Shown here: piece after piece, positions 17,884-26,462 of the stretch
Layout: each line of letters starts with the position of its first letter
How positions within the stretch are numbered: the first letter of the stretch is position 1
From: Planomicrobium okeanokoites
GTDB lineage: Bacteria > Bacillota > Bacilli > Bacillales_A > Planococcaceae
DNA: 64,000 nt
Assembly (NCBI RefSeq): GCF_003428875.1
Contig: NZ_QQRS01000009.1
Location: forward strand, 1 to 64,000
Direction: 5' to 3'
Notes under the pieces: generated by a model
Told to the model about the DNA's origin: nothing
The model's database searches: none
What the model saw: the letters and a program-made list of their open reading frames with translations, nothing else
Position numbers and translations under genes: made by a program

Positions 17884-18489
17884 TTAATGCCCTTTATCTT
17901 TAATATTTATGGTTGGCGTATAGAATCTCATGATTTGGATGAGTTGATCCGCCATATACGCCGAGGCGTTTTTGAAATCTGATTCGATCCATTCCTGGAT
18001 TATGCCGATAATGCCGTATATCCGATAAGTGATAAAAAGCTCAATATCAATATTGGGCGCATTTTCAGTAATCGGGAATTCAAATTCTTCCCGGAATAAG
18101 CGATTCAATTCTTTTATCATTTTCGTGTGAAACGGATATGTGGTTGAAGGTTTCAGCATAAGTCTGTAAAATCTTTTATTCTCCAGGAAATGATCAAAGA
18201 GAATAATGGAACTCGCGGGTATTTCGTTGAAATCGACAACCGATAAACCAGCATAAGGTTTCCGGATCGCTTCCGTCAATTGCTCAAACATCCCCTCCAC
18301 AATCTCTTCCAATAAATCTTCCTTTTTCTCATAATGGGCATAAAAAGTTCCACGATTGAAATCTGCCCGCTTAACGATTTCTGTAATCGTGATCTCATCG
18401 ATGCTTTTTTCTTCCATCAGGTCCAACAGAACTTCGCTGAGTTTCTCTTTTGTCCTCATCACACGCTTATCGGGATATTGTATAGGCAT
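17884..18489 (-). CDS. TetR/AcrR family transcriptional regulator
   Basis: A 201-residue repressor-type regulator. The N-terminal helix-turn-helix is clear (KEKLSEVLLDLMEEKSIDEITITEIVKRADFNRGTFYAHYEKKEDLLEEI, about 14-62). The C-terminal ligand-binding domain is helical, with the ending typical of the TetR_C_7/14 groups in Firmicutes. The ATG at 18489 has an ideal AGAAGGAG eight bases upstream; longer readings lack an RBS. It is divergent from an SDR gene, with an 18-bp palindrome between them (18613-18630), so it probably regulates itself and the SDR. The effector is unknown. Confidence 0.88.
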   Translation of the reverse strand: MPIQYPDKRVMRTKEKLSEVLLDLMEEKSIDEITITEIVKRADFNRGTFYAHYEKKEDLLEEIVEGMFEQLTEAIRKPYAGLSVVDFNEIPASSIILFDHFLENKRFYRLMLKPSTTYPFHTKMIKELNRLFREEFEFPITENAPNIDIELFITYRIYGIIGIIQEWIESDFKNASAYMADQLIQIMRFYTPTINIKDKGH

Positions 18490-18612
18490 ATTCAGGCTCC
18501 TTCTAAATACTTTTAACATACAAATTCCAATGCTTTGTCCATTAACATACATTTTTCTAATTATTGCATATTGAAACTCTTTTACAACTATTTTATGCTT
18601 GAAGCGTCAATA

Positions 18613-18630
18613 TATCTCGACTTCAAGATA
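18613..18630. promoter_or_regulatory. Palindromic operator candidate
   Basis: TATCTCGACTTCAAGATA is an imperfect 18-bp palindrome (one mismatched pair outside the centre) in the 211-bp gap between the divergent TetR and SDR genes. It resembles the B. subtilis MhqR box tATCTcgaAtTCgAGATa, although the neighbouring regulator is TetR-type, not MarR-type. Confidence 0.5.
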
Positions 18631-18700
18631 ATAAAGTAAGAGAAGTGTAAATTCTTCGCTTCGGCACGACCAAAAATTTTATTAAAAGGAGAGATTTCAA

Positions 18701-19480
18701 ATGAATTTCGAAGGCAAAGCAGTCATCATTACAGGTGCAGCCGGCGGTATTGGAAAAGAAGTAGTACGCAAATTAGCCAACGCACAAGCGAAAGTCGTAT
18801 TGGTGGATGTAAACGAAGATGCGATCAAAGCTGTCCAAAAAGAACTGGGGTTAACAGAAGCAAATAGCCTAGTCGTCAAAGCGGATGTTTCAAACGAAGC
18901 AGAAGTCAAAAGTTATGTAGATCAGACCATCTCCAAATTTGGACGCGTTGATGGCTTTGTAAACAATGCTGGTGTTGAAGGACCCGCTAAGTCGATTGAA
19001 GAAATTACAGAAAAAGATTTCGATTTTGTCTATGGCATCAATGTAAAAGGCGTACTTTACGGCCTGAAATATGTGCTGCCAGTAATGAAAGAGCAAAAAT
19101 CCGGTTCAATCGTGAACACATCATCAGTAGCCGGTTTAATCGGTTCACCGAACATGGCCTTGTATAATTCGTCTAAACATGCGGTCATGGGCCTTAACAA
19201 AGTTGCTGCTGCAGAAGCCGCTGCATTCAACGTCCGTGTGAACACAGTGAATCCAGGCGTGATCAATACCCAAATGATGCGCAATATCGAATCTAACGTT
19301 GCGGCAGGCTCGGCCGAAGGAGCGAAAGCTGCACAAACGGCATACAATGACGCTGTGCCGATGAAACGTTACGGGGAGCCTCAGGAAGTAGCGAATGTCA
19401 TTGCGTTCTTGTTATCTGATGAAGCTTCTTACGTAAGCTCGTCTTCTTATACTATCGATGGCGGTTTGTACAACGTATAA
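18701..19480 (+). CDS. Short-chain dehydrogenase/reductase
   Basis: A 259-residue classical SDR oxidoreductase. The cofactor loop TGAAGGIG (11-18), NNAG (88-91), catalytic S142, Y155 and K159 (YNSSK), and PG after the active site are all present. The acidic D36 after the second strand (VVLVDVNED) suggests NAD(H) over NADP(H). Substrate unknown; it could be an alcohol, a quinone-derived ketone or a fatty-acid intermediate. RBS AAAGGAGAG lies before ATG. It is divergent from the TetR gene, across the palindrome, and ends in a strong terminator, so it is probably the regulator's main target. Confidence 0.9.
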   Translation: MNFEGKAVIITGAAGGIGKEVVRKLANAQAKVVLVDVNEDAIKAVQKELGLTEANSLVVKADVSNEAEVKSYVDQTISKFGRVDGFVNNAGVEGPAKSIEEITEKDFDFVYGINVKGVLYGLKYVLPVMKEQKSGSIVNTSSVAGLIGSPNMALYNSSKHAVMGLNKVAAAEAAAFNVRVNTVNPGVINTQMMRNIESNVAAGSAEGAKAAQTAYNDAVPMKRYGEPQEVANVIAFLLSDEASYVSSSSYTIDGGLYNV

Positions 19481-19493
19481 ACACGTATACAAA

Positions 19494-19543
19494 AAGGGAT
19501 GTCCCAGCAAGTCAGTAAAATGACTCGAGGACATCCCTTTTTT
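19494..19543. terminator. SDR gene terminator
   Basis: AAGGGATGTCC pairs with GGACATCCCTT, with a nested AGTCA/TGACT stem, followed by six Ts. A-rich DNA on the left allows use from the other strand too. Confidence 0.75.
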
Positions 19544-19591
19544 GGGTTGAAATCGGTTCCTTCAGAAAGTGAAATCCTGATTGCAAGAACA

Positions 19592-20035
19592 TCAAACCGT
19601 CTTCTGCTGCTCAATATACTCTTTCAATTTTTTCAAATGATCTTTGTCTTCTTTTTTCAGAATCCGTTCGAACACGGGACGGATTAATGCGTTTTTCAAG
19701 CCTTTGGAATGGATGGAACCGGTAAAATCGATGGTCGTGCCGCCTTCTTTTGCGGCGAACTCGTACCGGTAAACAACGGTCATGCCGGTACTGTCACTTT
19801 TCACCGAATAGGTTTGATGCGGAACGTATTCAGCGACCGTCAGTACCGTTTCGATTTCCCGCCCTCTGACATTTCGGACTTCCTTAATCTCGGTCCCCGC
19901 CTGCATCGGCCCGTCCGTTAACTTTTCCGTCCTGATGACAGTTTCCATTATCGCTGTCGCGTGTTCAAAATCCGTGGTGATGTCAAACACCGTTTCCACA
20001 GGTGCATCGATATAAACACTTTCCTTAAAAGCCAT
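19592..20035 (-). CDS. SRPBCC (polyketide cyclase-like) protein
   Basis: A 147-residue START/SRPBCC-fold protein. VYIDAPVETVFDITTDFEHATAIMETVIRTEKL is the standard first block and FTGSIHSKGLKNALIRPVFERILKKEDKDHLKKLKEYIE the long C-terminal helix. Such proteins bind hydrophobic ligands; no specific role can be assigned. The ATG at 20035 has AAGGAG nine bases upstream and is preferred over the GTG at 20041. The RBS lies inside the end of the preceding GNAT gene, whose stop is only seven bases away, so the two form a tight operon. Confidence 0.82.
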   Translation of the reverse strand: MAFKESVYIDAPVETVFDITTDFEHATAIMETVIRTEKLTDGPMQAGTEIKEVRNVRGREIETVLTVAEYVPHQTYSVKSDSTGMTVVYRYEFAAKEGGTTIDFTGSIHSKGLKNALIRPVFERILKKEDKDHLKKLKEYIEQQKTV

Positions 20036-20041
20036 GTCCAC

Positions 20042-20551
20042 TCACTCCTTCGTCTCTGTAGTGCCTGATGAACGGTGATGCAATAAAAAGATGGATTCCC
20101 CATTCTCTTCATCAACCTGTGCAAACCCCAATTTCTCCAGCAACTGTATAGAAGCAATATTCTCCGGCGCCGCTCCGGCCATAATCTTATAATCGCCCTG
20201 CCGCTGGATCCACTGGATCAATGCCCGGGTTATTTCATAGGCATACCCCTGCCTTTTAAAGGCCGGGCTGATGGTATAGCCGATCCAGAAAGTATAATCT
20301 TCCTTTTTAATATAGACATCGCCAAGGAGCGTTTGGTCGGCTTTCCGGATGATCGCAAATTGCGCCCCGCTTTCCACCGACTGTTCCTTCAATAAAATCT
20401 CTTCATATTCTTCCCGCGACAGCCCTTTAAAATATTGATATTTCATCCATTCCTCGTTGTTGCGGTAGGTGATGAAATCATCGAGATCGTCTGCGGCGAA
20501 GGGTCTTGCGCAGCATCTTTGGGATTGGAAGATTGGTTGTGGGTTATTCAT
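20042..20551 (-). CDS. GNAT family N-acetyltransferase
   Basis: A 169-residue GNAT acetyltransferase of the RimJ/RimL type. CCARPFAADDLDDFITYRNNEEWMKYQYF, WIGYTISPAFKRQGYAYEITRALIQWI (acetyl-CoA loop RQGYAYE) and NIASIQLLEKLGFAQVDEE are family blocks. The substrate is unknown. The ATG at 20551 has GAAGGTG eight bases before it; an upstream GTG at 20566 is less likely. Seven bases separate its stop from the next start, indicating cotranscription with the SRPBCC gene. Upstream lies the AT-rich coiled-coil gene, a different transcription unit by composition. Confidence 0.82.
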   Translation of the reverse strand: MNNPQPIFQSQRCCARPFAADDLDDFITYRNNEEWMKYQYFKGLSREEYEEILLKEQSVESGAQFAIIRKADQTLLGDVYIKKEDYTFWIGYTISPAFKRQGYAYEITRALIQWIQRQGDYKIMAGAAPENIASIQLLEKLGFAQVDEENGESIFLLHHRSSGTTETKE

Positions 20552-20575
20552 GTTAAACACCTTCACTCTCGTTCA

Positions 20576-21532
20576 TCATTCACTGATGATCATTTGAGCT
20601 AGCTTAATAGTCTGTAGTTCCTTTTGAACGTTGTTTATCGATGTAATAGTGTCTTGGGATTGTTTAGCTAATTCATCAGGTAGATTTTTAAGCTTTTCTT
20701 TAGAAGCTGCTAAATCTTTTTCAGTCTCTTCTTTTATGCGTGCTTCAATTTCAGAAACATCATCATTGTCTTTCCAAAATTGAACTGCATCTAAAGTGTT
20801 TTTTCCAGTTTCTTGAACAAAATTTAAAATTGCTTCCGCTTGATTAACAGTAGTAATAATACTTGAAGATAGTTCAACAACCTCATAAGCTTCAATAGTA
20901 AGAGTTCTTAAATCATCAATCTGATAAACTAAGTTTGAATTTAATTCTTCTTCAATTAAAAGTAATTGCTCCATGTTTCTTTCTTTTTCATATTCTTCAA
21001 ATAATGACTTTAATTTCTGATTAGAATCACTTATTTCTTGTTGGATGACAGCTAAGTTCTCTAACCGAACTAAAATATTATTAACTTCATCAAGTTTGAT
21101 CTTAGCTAATTCTATTTTAGTACCATATTTATTTACAAGAGGTATATTAGTAAGAGTATTAACTCCACCAACAATAGTAATCACTGTTTTAAATGCTCCG
21201 GTTGACTCTCTTATAGGAGCTAAACTAGCTTTTAACCATTTAATATTTTCATCAATTAAGTTTATATCCTGATTATATTCATCTAAATCGGAAATTATTT
21301 TTGGTAGTTCTGTTTCTATTACTTTTATTGATTCATTCCTAGCCTCTATTACTTCCTTCTCCATTGCATTTATCTCTGCTGATTCACTCGCATTATTGCT
21401 GATCGCTAATTGACTGGCTCCATATCCCACCACACCGGAAATAAATATTGAAGAAATTATAGTGATTGGAAACATATATTTTTGAATTGCTTTTTTCGGA
21501 CCAGACTTAGCTCGCTTATTTTGCATATGCAT
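20576..21532 (-). CDS. Membrane-anchored coiled-coil protein, unknown
   Basis: A 318-residue protein I do not recognise. A short basic N-terminus (NKRAKSGPKKAIQKY) is followed by one membrane helix, MFPITIISSIFISGVVGYGASQLAI (about 20-44), and then about 270 residues that are almost wholly helical and coiled-coil, rich in E, K, I, L and N with no proline-rich linker. A single hydrophobic patch, TVITIVGGVNTLTNIPLV, interrupts it near residue 120. By charge, the long part should be outside the cytoplasm. The DNA is visibly more AT-rich than flanking genes, suggesting acquisition. The layout recalls pore-forming or envelope-spanning helical proteins, but no family can be claimed. Confidence 0.65.
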   Translation of the reverse strand: MHMQNKRAKSGPKKAIQKYMFPITIISSIFISGVVGYGASQLAISNNASESAEINAMEKEVIEARNESIKVIETELPKIISDLDEYNQDINLIDENIKWLKASLAPIRESTGAFKTVITIVGGVNTLTNIPLVNKYGTKIELAKIKLDEVNNILVRLENLAVIQQEISDSNQKLKSLFEEYEKERNMEQLLLIEEELNSNLVYQIDDLRTLTIEAYEVVELSSSIITTVNQAEAILNFVQETGKNTLDAVQFWKDNDDVSEIEARIKEETEKDLAASKEKLKNLPDELAKQSQDTITSINNVQKELQTIKLAQMIISE

Positions 21533-21955
21533 CTGCAGCTCTCTCTTCTTATAGGATTAAAATACTTTAAAACTTTAATGAATATAGGTATTAACTCAAA
21601 TATATGGTTTTTAAAAACAAGCGGATACATCATATCTTTGATAATCTTTTCATCCCCTCCATTTTTTATATTATCACTTACTTTTCCAAAGTATATCCTT
21701 ATTATTAAAAAATACTAAATGTTTCCATAAATAAAAAAAGTCTACACTGATGTATAAGTTTTTTTATTAATATATTTATTAAATTGAAAGTGCTATGTGT
21801 GAAAACACTCTTTGTACTGCATCTAAATGAAGTTTATCTGCTTTATTTTTCTTTAAAACAAAAAGAGCTAAGTCTAATGACTAAGCTCTTTTCGCGAAGT
21901 TGCGTTTCATCAATTCTATTATGTGATTGCAAACTCATTAAAATCGTATCCCTGT
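21533..21955. other. AT-rich intergenic region
   Basis: No gene is supported. It should contain the promoter of the coiled-coil gene on its left side. A hairpin AAAAGAGCTAAGTC / GACTAAGCTCTTTT at 21860-21892 (one mismatch) is a good terminator for the TerD-like gene on minus, and a weaker hairpin lies at about 21732-21770. Confidence 0.5.
21860..21892 (-). terminator. Terminator of the TerD-like gene
   Basis: A 13-14 bp stem with one mismatch and a TAAT loop, followed on minus by TTTTTG. It lies about 65 bases past the stop codon. Confidence 0.6.
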
Positions 21956-23179
21956 TTACTTATAGTTATTTTTTGGTCCCTGATCCATCATAACCTCTAC
22001 CATATTCGAAGATCCCATCTTAAGTTTAGGTCTATATTCTGAGTTTGGCATACTGTAAAGCTCTATAGGACTGATAATCACACCGTCTTCTGTATTTTGA
22101 AGAATTCCAGGCACACAAGTATAAATTCTGTCATTATTGTTTGCATTTTTGGAGGAGATGGTAACAGAAGTCCCATTGTGATTATCTATACTCATGGATA
22201 CCTTGTATCTGTAGAATGAGCCTGTTCCATTTGACTGAGCAGAATAAACCACGGGAACCACTGCGAGAATATCATTCGTTAATCTTAATTTAATGATCTC
22301 TTTTTTCACTGAGCCGCTGTTTCGTCCAACATCCCCCATATGTTCCACTGCGCCGTTGCCAAACCGGCTGAGAGGTGGGGTTCCAGTTGCACCAAACATA
22401 GCGACATCCACCTGCTTGCCGTTCTTTGTGTAGACTAAAGCATATATATCGTAGTCTGTCCCAGTCTTCCAGGATACTGTAGCTGTAATCTCCGGTGTTT
22501 TATCAATTATAATCGGCTTTTGACCTTTATCGAGATTTATCTTGCCTTTTACTTTTTCAAGATTTATCGATGAAAATGCATTCTGGCTGCTTTTATTTTT
22601 AGGTTCCGCGGGGAGTTTCTCCGGCTCTTTTGGCTCGGAAGGCTTTATCGACTCCACCGGATCAACTTCCACTCCATAATTCTTACATAGCCCTTCAAGA
22701 CCGGAATCAAATCCACGCCAGATTGATTTGGCCTTTGTTTGGCCATTCCTTAAATATAATTCTAATACTACTATTCCATTTTCCTTTGAGAAGTTAGCGG
22801 GAGTTAACTGGATACTACTATCACCGCTTCGTATCTCTGCCTTTAAGTTTTTTACGTTTGAAAAACCCGTGTTATTATCCTCCGTAAGCGTAACAGCTAT
22901 TTTAGTAATACCTGGTGGAACTTTACTCAGATCAAAATCAATCTTATGTACTTTTGTATTCCCCACTTTTGCAGAAGGTCTAAGAGCAGCTGCTCCAGAA
23001 GAGCTCTCCGGCTGATTATAAAATATAATTCCATTGTCTCCCTGTACTTTTTCTAAATCAGTTAAAAGGAAAGCCGTTAAGGAAATATCTATTGCATCTG
23101 AAATTTCGTAGCTCACCGCAACATTACCTTTTGGAGAATTCAAAGCGGTGTTTGCTCCCATTTGAAGCAGTTGATTCAT
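21956..23179 (-). CDS. TerD/TerA-like stress protein with two TerD-type domains
   Basis: A 407-residue protein with two beta-rich domains of the TerD kind (bacterial tellurite/chemical stress proteins that bind calcium). Domain 1 (about 18-175) shows IDISLTAFLLTDLEKVQGDNGIIFYNQPESSSGAAALRPS and KIDFDLSKVPPGITKIAVTLTED, the usual TerD strands, although the acidic GDN/GDDE calcium loops are degraded. A proline/lysine linker (PVESIKPSEPKEPEKLPAEPK) leads to domain 2 (about 235-400), with ATVSWKTGTDYDIYALVYTKNGKQVDVAMFG. The layout is closest to TerA. No other ter genes are nearby, and the segment is AT-rich. The role in tellurite or phage resistance is inference only. Confidence 0.7.
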   Translation of the reverse strand: MNQLLQMGANTALNSPKGNVAVSYEISDAIDISLTAFLLTDLEKVQGDNGIIFYNQPESSSGAAALRPSAKVGNTKVHKIDFDLSKVPPGITKIAVTLTEDNNTGFSNVKNLKAEIRSGDSSIQLTPANFSKENGIVVLELYLRNGQTKAKSIWRGFDSGLEGLCKNYGVEVDPVESIKPSEPKEPEKLPAEPKNKSSQNAFSSINLEKVKGKINLDKGQKPIIIDKTPEITATVSWKTGTDYDIYALVYTKNGKQVDVAMFGATGTPPLSRFGNGAVEHMGDVGRNSGSVKKEIIKLRLTNDILAVVPVVYSAQSNGTGSFYRYKVSMSIDNHNGTSVTISSKNANNNDRIYTCVPGILQNTEDGVIISPIELYSMPNSEYRPKLKMGSSNMVEVMMDQGPKNNYK

Positions 23180-23521
23180 TTAAACCACGCCTTCCTCATT
23201 TATGGATTAACTAAGTGTTGTAAAGTTTTCTTATTATTAATTCTCTTTCATTATAACAAAAATTTACATTTCGATGAAATATATCTATTTGTATTCAGCA
23301 ACCAAATTTCAAAAAAAAAGAGGCATTAAATTTCTTTAATACTTCTTTTTTGCTTCCTTATCTTTAAAATTTTTCGTTACTTGTGACAAGGTTCTCCGTA
23401 ATGAGTATAAGTGCCGTCTTCTCTTTAAAAGAAGAATGAACCTTTCTCGTAAACTCTATAAATTAAGAACACCTGCCTCAGACTTCTAGGTTAGAAGAAA
23501 AAGGCAGGTGTTTTCTAAAAT
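23180..23521. other. Intergenic region with two terminator-like hairpins
   Basis: No gene is seen. One hairpin (about 23312-23350, AAGAGGCATTAAA/TTTAATACTTCTT, then Ts) is orphan. The other at 23467-23515 (AACACCTGCC/GGCAGGTGTT, 10 bp, with an inner CTTCTA/TAGAAG) terminates the DUF1846 gene. Confidence 0.5.
23467..23515 (-). terminator. DUF1846 gene terminator
   Basis: A 10-bp perfect outer stem AACACCTGCC/GGCAGGTGTT with an inner stem, seven bases past the stop codon. Confidence 0.65.
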
Positions 23522-25030
23522 CTAATTATAATACAGGTTCTCAGTTGGATATACCGGATCATTGGTGATGTCGATTCCAAGCTTCTTAAAGGTTTGTTCG
23601 TTTTCTCTATTCAATATGACCGTGGAATGAGCCTGGGTGTCTTTTAAATTTGGCAATTGCTTATAAGCCAGCTCAGAAGTAGGGTTGGTGACCGCACTGA
23701 TTGCCAGTGCAATGAGCACTTCATTGGCGCTTAATGTCGGCACGCGGCTATTCAAGTCATCGGTTTTCAAACGTTGAATCGTCTGCAGAATCATCGGCGA
23801 CAACAAATTGATTTCATCAGAAATATTGGTCAATTTCTTCAGCCCATTCAGAATCGCGGCTGCCGAAGCATCCATTAAAGTGGTCGTTCGACCGGTGATC
23901 ATCTCGCCATTCGGCAGTTCTAATGCAATTACGGCCTGTAAATTCGTGCTGTCAATTTGCGCTTGGATTGCTTTCGCATAATTACGGGCCGGCAATACAG
24001 GTGCCCGGTCCTCTTTCTTTAAACCGGTCTCTTCCAGAATCACTTGCATGTGGCGTACACTGTCTTCATCCGCAAGCCCTTTTTTATAGTCGTTCTCTAC
24101 GATGAAACTGCGCCGGATGATTTCCTGCCTGGCAGCTTCCTGGACAACCATATCGTCGGTGATGCCCGATTTCAGGCGATTAACCCCCATATCAGTCGGT
24201 GAGCTGTAAACAGAGTCTTTGCCGGTAATCCTTTCAATAATCCGTTTGATGACAGGAAACGTCTCAATATCACGATTGTAATTGATCGCAACTTTGCCGT
24301 ATGCTTCATAATGATAATTATCAATCATATTTACGTCTTTCAAATCGACGGTAGCCGCTTCATAAGCGATGTTTACCGGATGCTTTAACGGCAAGTTCCA
24401 AACCGGGAAAGTCTCAAACTTGGCATAGCCGACTTCATTTCCCAGTTTGTTCTCATGGTACATTTGGTTAAGGCAGGTGGCTAGCTTTCCGCTGCCCGGA
24501 CCAGGGCCCGTTACTACCACGATCGGCTTTGTCGTTTTGATATAAGGATTTGTCGCAAATCCTTCTTCCCCAAGGACCGCATCCACGTTTGTCGGATAGC
24601 CTTCGATTTCGCGGTGAATACAGACGCTGATTCCGCTTCTCTCCAGCTTTGTCATAAATACTTTGACTGTTGGCTGCCCTTGATAACGAGTGATCAGGAC
24701 ACTGTTGACAGAAATGCCATATGCCCGATATTCATCGATTAAGCGTAAGACATCCTGGTCATAAGTGATGCCGTAATCTTCACGGACTTTGTTTCGTTCG
24801 ATGTCTCCAGCGTATACACAAATGATGATTTCCGCATTTTCTTTCAGCGTGTGCAATAGTTTGATTTTGGCATCTTCATCAAATCCAGGCAAGACACGCT
24901 TGGCATGTTTGTCGCCTATCAATTTTCCGCCAAATTCCAAGTAAAGTTTATCGTACTGCTCCACCCGTTCCAGGATGTAGGCTGATTGTTCCTGCAAATA
25001 TTTCTCCGAATCAAATCCAATTTTTTTCAT
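23522..25030 (-). CDS. DUF1846 family protein
   Basis: A 502-residue cytosolic protein of the DUF1846 family. [50 protein letters not shown] and the P-loop-like [22 protein letters not shown] (about 170-190) are diagnostic. Length is typical (about 500). The fold includes nucleotide-binding-like regions, but no activity is established in the family. It is not linked to a conserved operon in the window, and is bounded by a terminator downstream and a 390-bp gene-free region upstream. RBS GGCGGGACGG precedes the ATG weakly. Confidence 0.9.
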   Translation of the reverse strand: MKKIGFDSEKYLQEQSAYILERVEQYDKLYLEFGGKLIGDKHAKRVLPGFDEDAKIKLLHTLKENAEIIICVYAGDIERNKVREDYGITYDQDVLRLIDEYRAYGISVNSVLITRYQGQPTVKVFMTKLERSGISVCIHREIEGYPTNVDAVLGEEGFATNPYIKTTKPIVVVTGPGPGSGKLATCLNQMYHENKLGNEVGYAKFETFPVWNLPLKHPVNIAYEAATVDLKDVNMIDNYHYEAYGKVAINYNRDIETFPVIKRIIERITGKDSVYSSPTDMGVNRLKSGITDDMVVQEAARQEIIRRSFIVENDYKKGLADEDSVRHMQVILEETGLKKEDRAPVLPARNYAKAIQAQIDSTNLQAVIALELPNGEMITGRTTTLMDASAAAILNGLKKLTNISDEINLLSPMILQTIQRLKTDDLNSRVPTLSANEVLIALAISAVTNPTSELAYKQLPNLKDTQAHSTVILNRENEQTFKKLGIDITNDPVYPTENLYYN

Positions 25031-25422
25031 TAATTTCCGTCCCGCCTTCTATGCTTCAAGCTTTCTCTTAACCCAGTATATAAAAACTCCTTAAGAGAAA
25101 ATCTCAAATAAAAATCCATACTTTATCATTATAAATTTTTGAAAAAAAAGTAAATCGGTCCAATTGCTTCATTGAGTGGGTCATTCTCATAAACGCAGTG
25201 GCCTTACCAAGGATATATTCAACTAATATAAAAGAATTTAAACGTCAAGTTTAGCACATCCAGATGATAAAAACCTGTTTCTCTTGGATAGTCTCAATAA
25301 CTGAATTGATTTGATTTATCGGTATAAAGAAAACAGTATAATTCAGTTTAATAACTGGATTGCCTTTAACATTTGGACAAATCATGTATAAGTTAGAGTT
25401 TATTTAATAGTATAAACCTCAT
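25031..25422. other. AT-rich intergenic region
   Basis: No gene or recognised element is seen in these 392 bases. An inverted repeat AACTGAATT (25299-25307) / AATTCAGTT (25340-25348), 32 bases apart, is the only clear structure. The promoter of the DUF1846 gene should lie at the left end; no terminator for rlmH is evident. Confidence 0.4.
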
Positions 25423-25902
25423 TTACTTATGATACGGTTCACCCTTCATAATCCTAAAAGCCCGATACACCTGCTCCACCAATATCAGCTTCATCAATTG
25501 ATGCGGGAACGTCATCTTGGAGAACGACAGTTTCTCATCCGCCCGCTTCAAAACCTCGTCATGCAGACCCAAAGATCCACCGATGACGAAGACGATTTTG
25601 CTGCGGCCGTAAGTCATCAGGGATTCCAGGTCCTTTGCCAGCCCTTCCGACGTTTTCATCTTGCCGTCGATTGCCAGGGCGATGACATAAGCGTCGGCCG
25701 GGATTTTTGCGAGGATGCGGTCGCCTTCCTTCTTTTTGACGATTTCCATGTCCGCGTCGCTCAATTGCTCGGGCGCTTTTTCGTCGGCCACTTCGATTTC
25801 GCTTATTTTGCTGTAGCTCCCCAGCCGCTTCGTATATTCTTCAATTCCTGATTTCAAGTATTTCTCTTTTAATTTTCCTACAGTGATAATTGAGATATTC
25901 AC
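25423..25902 (-). CDS. rlmH: 23S rRNA (pseudouridine1915-N3)-methyltransferase RlmH
   Basis: A 159-residue SPOUT methyltransferase that methylates N3 of pseudouridine 1915 in helix 69 of 23S rRNA using [28 protein letters not shown] at the N-terminus, [56 protein letters not shown] with the knotted SAM site, and the exact standard length are decisive. The start is GTG at 25902 with AAGGGGGATAT upstream. It sits next to htrA and the wal operon, as in other Bacillales. Its upstream region is packed with DnaA boxes. Confidence 0.97.
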   Translation of the reverse strand: MNISIITVGKLKEKYLKSGIEEYTKRLGSYSKISEIEVADEKAPEQLSDADMEIVKKKEGDRILAKIPADAYVIALAIDGKMKTSEGLAKDLESLMTYGRSKIVFVIGGSLGLHDEVLKRADEKLSFSKMTFPHQLMKLILVEQVYRAFRIMKGEPYHK

Positions 25903-25937
25903 AAGATATCCCCCTTTACAGTAAATTTACAAACAAG

Positions 25938-26319
25938 TTATCCACCATTGTTATACACATATCCACAGGCATTTCTATATGTTGTGGCGAATTAAGAACT
26001 GGCCACAAGATACAAAGCCGGCTCTTCGCAGTACTCGCACTTTGTGGATAACTTTTCGTCTTCTGATAATTCTGTTAGGATAGGATAACTTTCTGTCTTA
26101 GCGACAAATACATCCAAGCCATGTTCCACGTGGGTTTTGCAGCATTTAATCTCCATAAATTCCATTCCTTTCGATTTCCGAATATTCCACACAGTTATGC
26201 ACAATTCATTCACTTTTATCCACAAGTCATTGTAACAGAAGAAAGCGTTTACGTATAATCATGTTTTCTTCCTTCTGTGGATAGTTGCTGTTTCTCAATT
26301 CGCATGAAAGTTATCCACA
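25938..26319. promoter_or_regulatory. DnaA-box cluster beside rlmH
   Basis: Eight DnaA-box-like 9-mers lie in 382 bases. Perfect TTATCCACA (either strand): 26043-26051, 26216-26224, 26311-26319. One mismatch: 25938-25946 (TTATCCACC), 25951-25959 (TTATACACA), 25959-25967 (ATATCCACA), 26195-26203 (TTATGCACA), 26276-26284 (TGTGGATAG). The cluster straddles the small CxxH/CxxC gene and lies 32 kb from dnaA. Confidence 0.7.
25992..26156 (-). CDS. CxxH/CxxC small protein
   Basis: A 54-residue protein of the small CxxH/CxxC family found next to rlmH in Bacillales. CCKTH (C-x-x-H) near the N-terminus and CEYCEE (C-x-x-C) near the C-terminus would form one zinc site. Function is unknown. The ATG at 26156 has AAAGGA nine bases upstream; the longer frame would include DnaA-box DNA and lacks an RBS. 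A perfect DnaA box (26043-26051) lies within the coding region, where it encodes part of the CxxC-proximal segment. Confidence 0.8.
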   Translation of the reverse strand: MEIKCCKTHVEHGLDVFVAKTESYPILTELSEDEKLSTKCEYCEEPALYLVASS

Positions 26320-26427
26320 TGTCATTTTTCTGCTTTTCCGAACGATACAACTGTATTCTATGATTTTTCTTAACAAATTTTACAATAATGTTACAAAATA
26401 AAAAGAGGGCACGTTAAAACGAAAGTA

Positions 26428-26458
26428 AAAAACCGCAAAGCCCGACAGCTCTGCGGTT
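26428..26458 (-). terminator. DinB-like gene terminator
   Basis: On minus AACCGCAGAG and the TTGCGGTT arm form a stem directly after the stop codon, followed by TTTTTTACTTTCG. Confidence 0.6.
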
Positions 26459-26462
26459 CCAT

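Noticed and set aside
26122-26137. TGTTCCACGTGGGTTT as a parS site in the CxxH/CxxC gene
   Set aside because: Only the left half and centre match; the right half has several mismatches, and the bases encode the conserved THVEHG of the protein.
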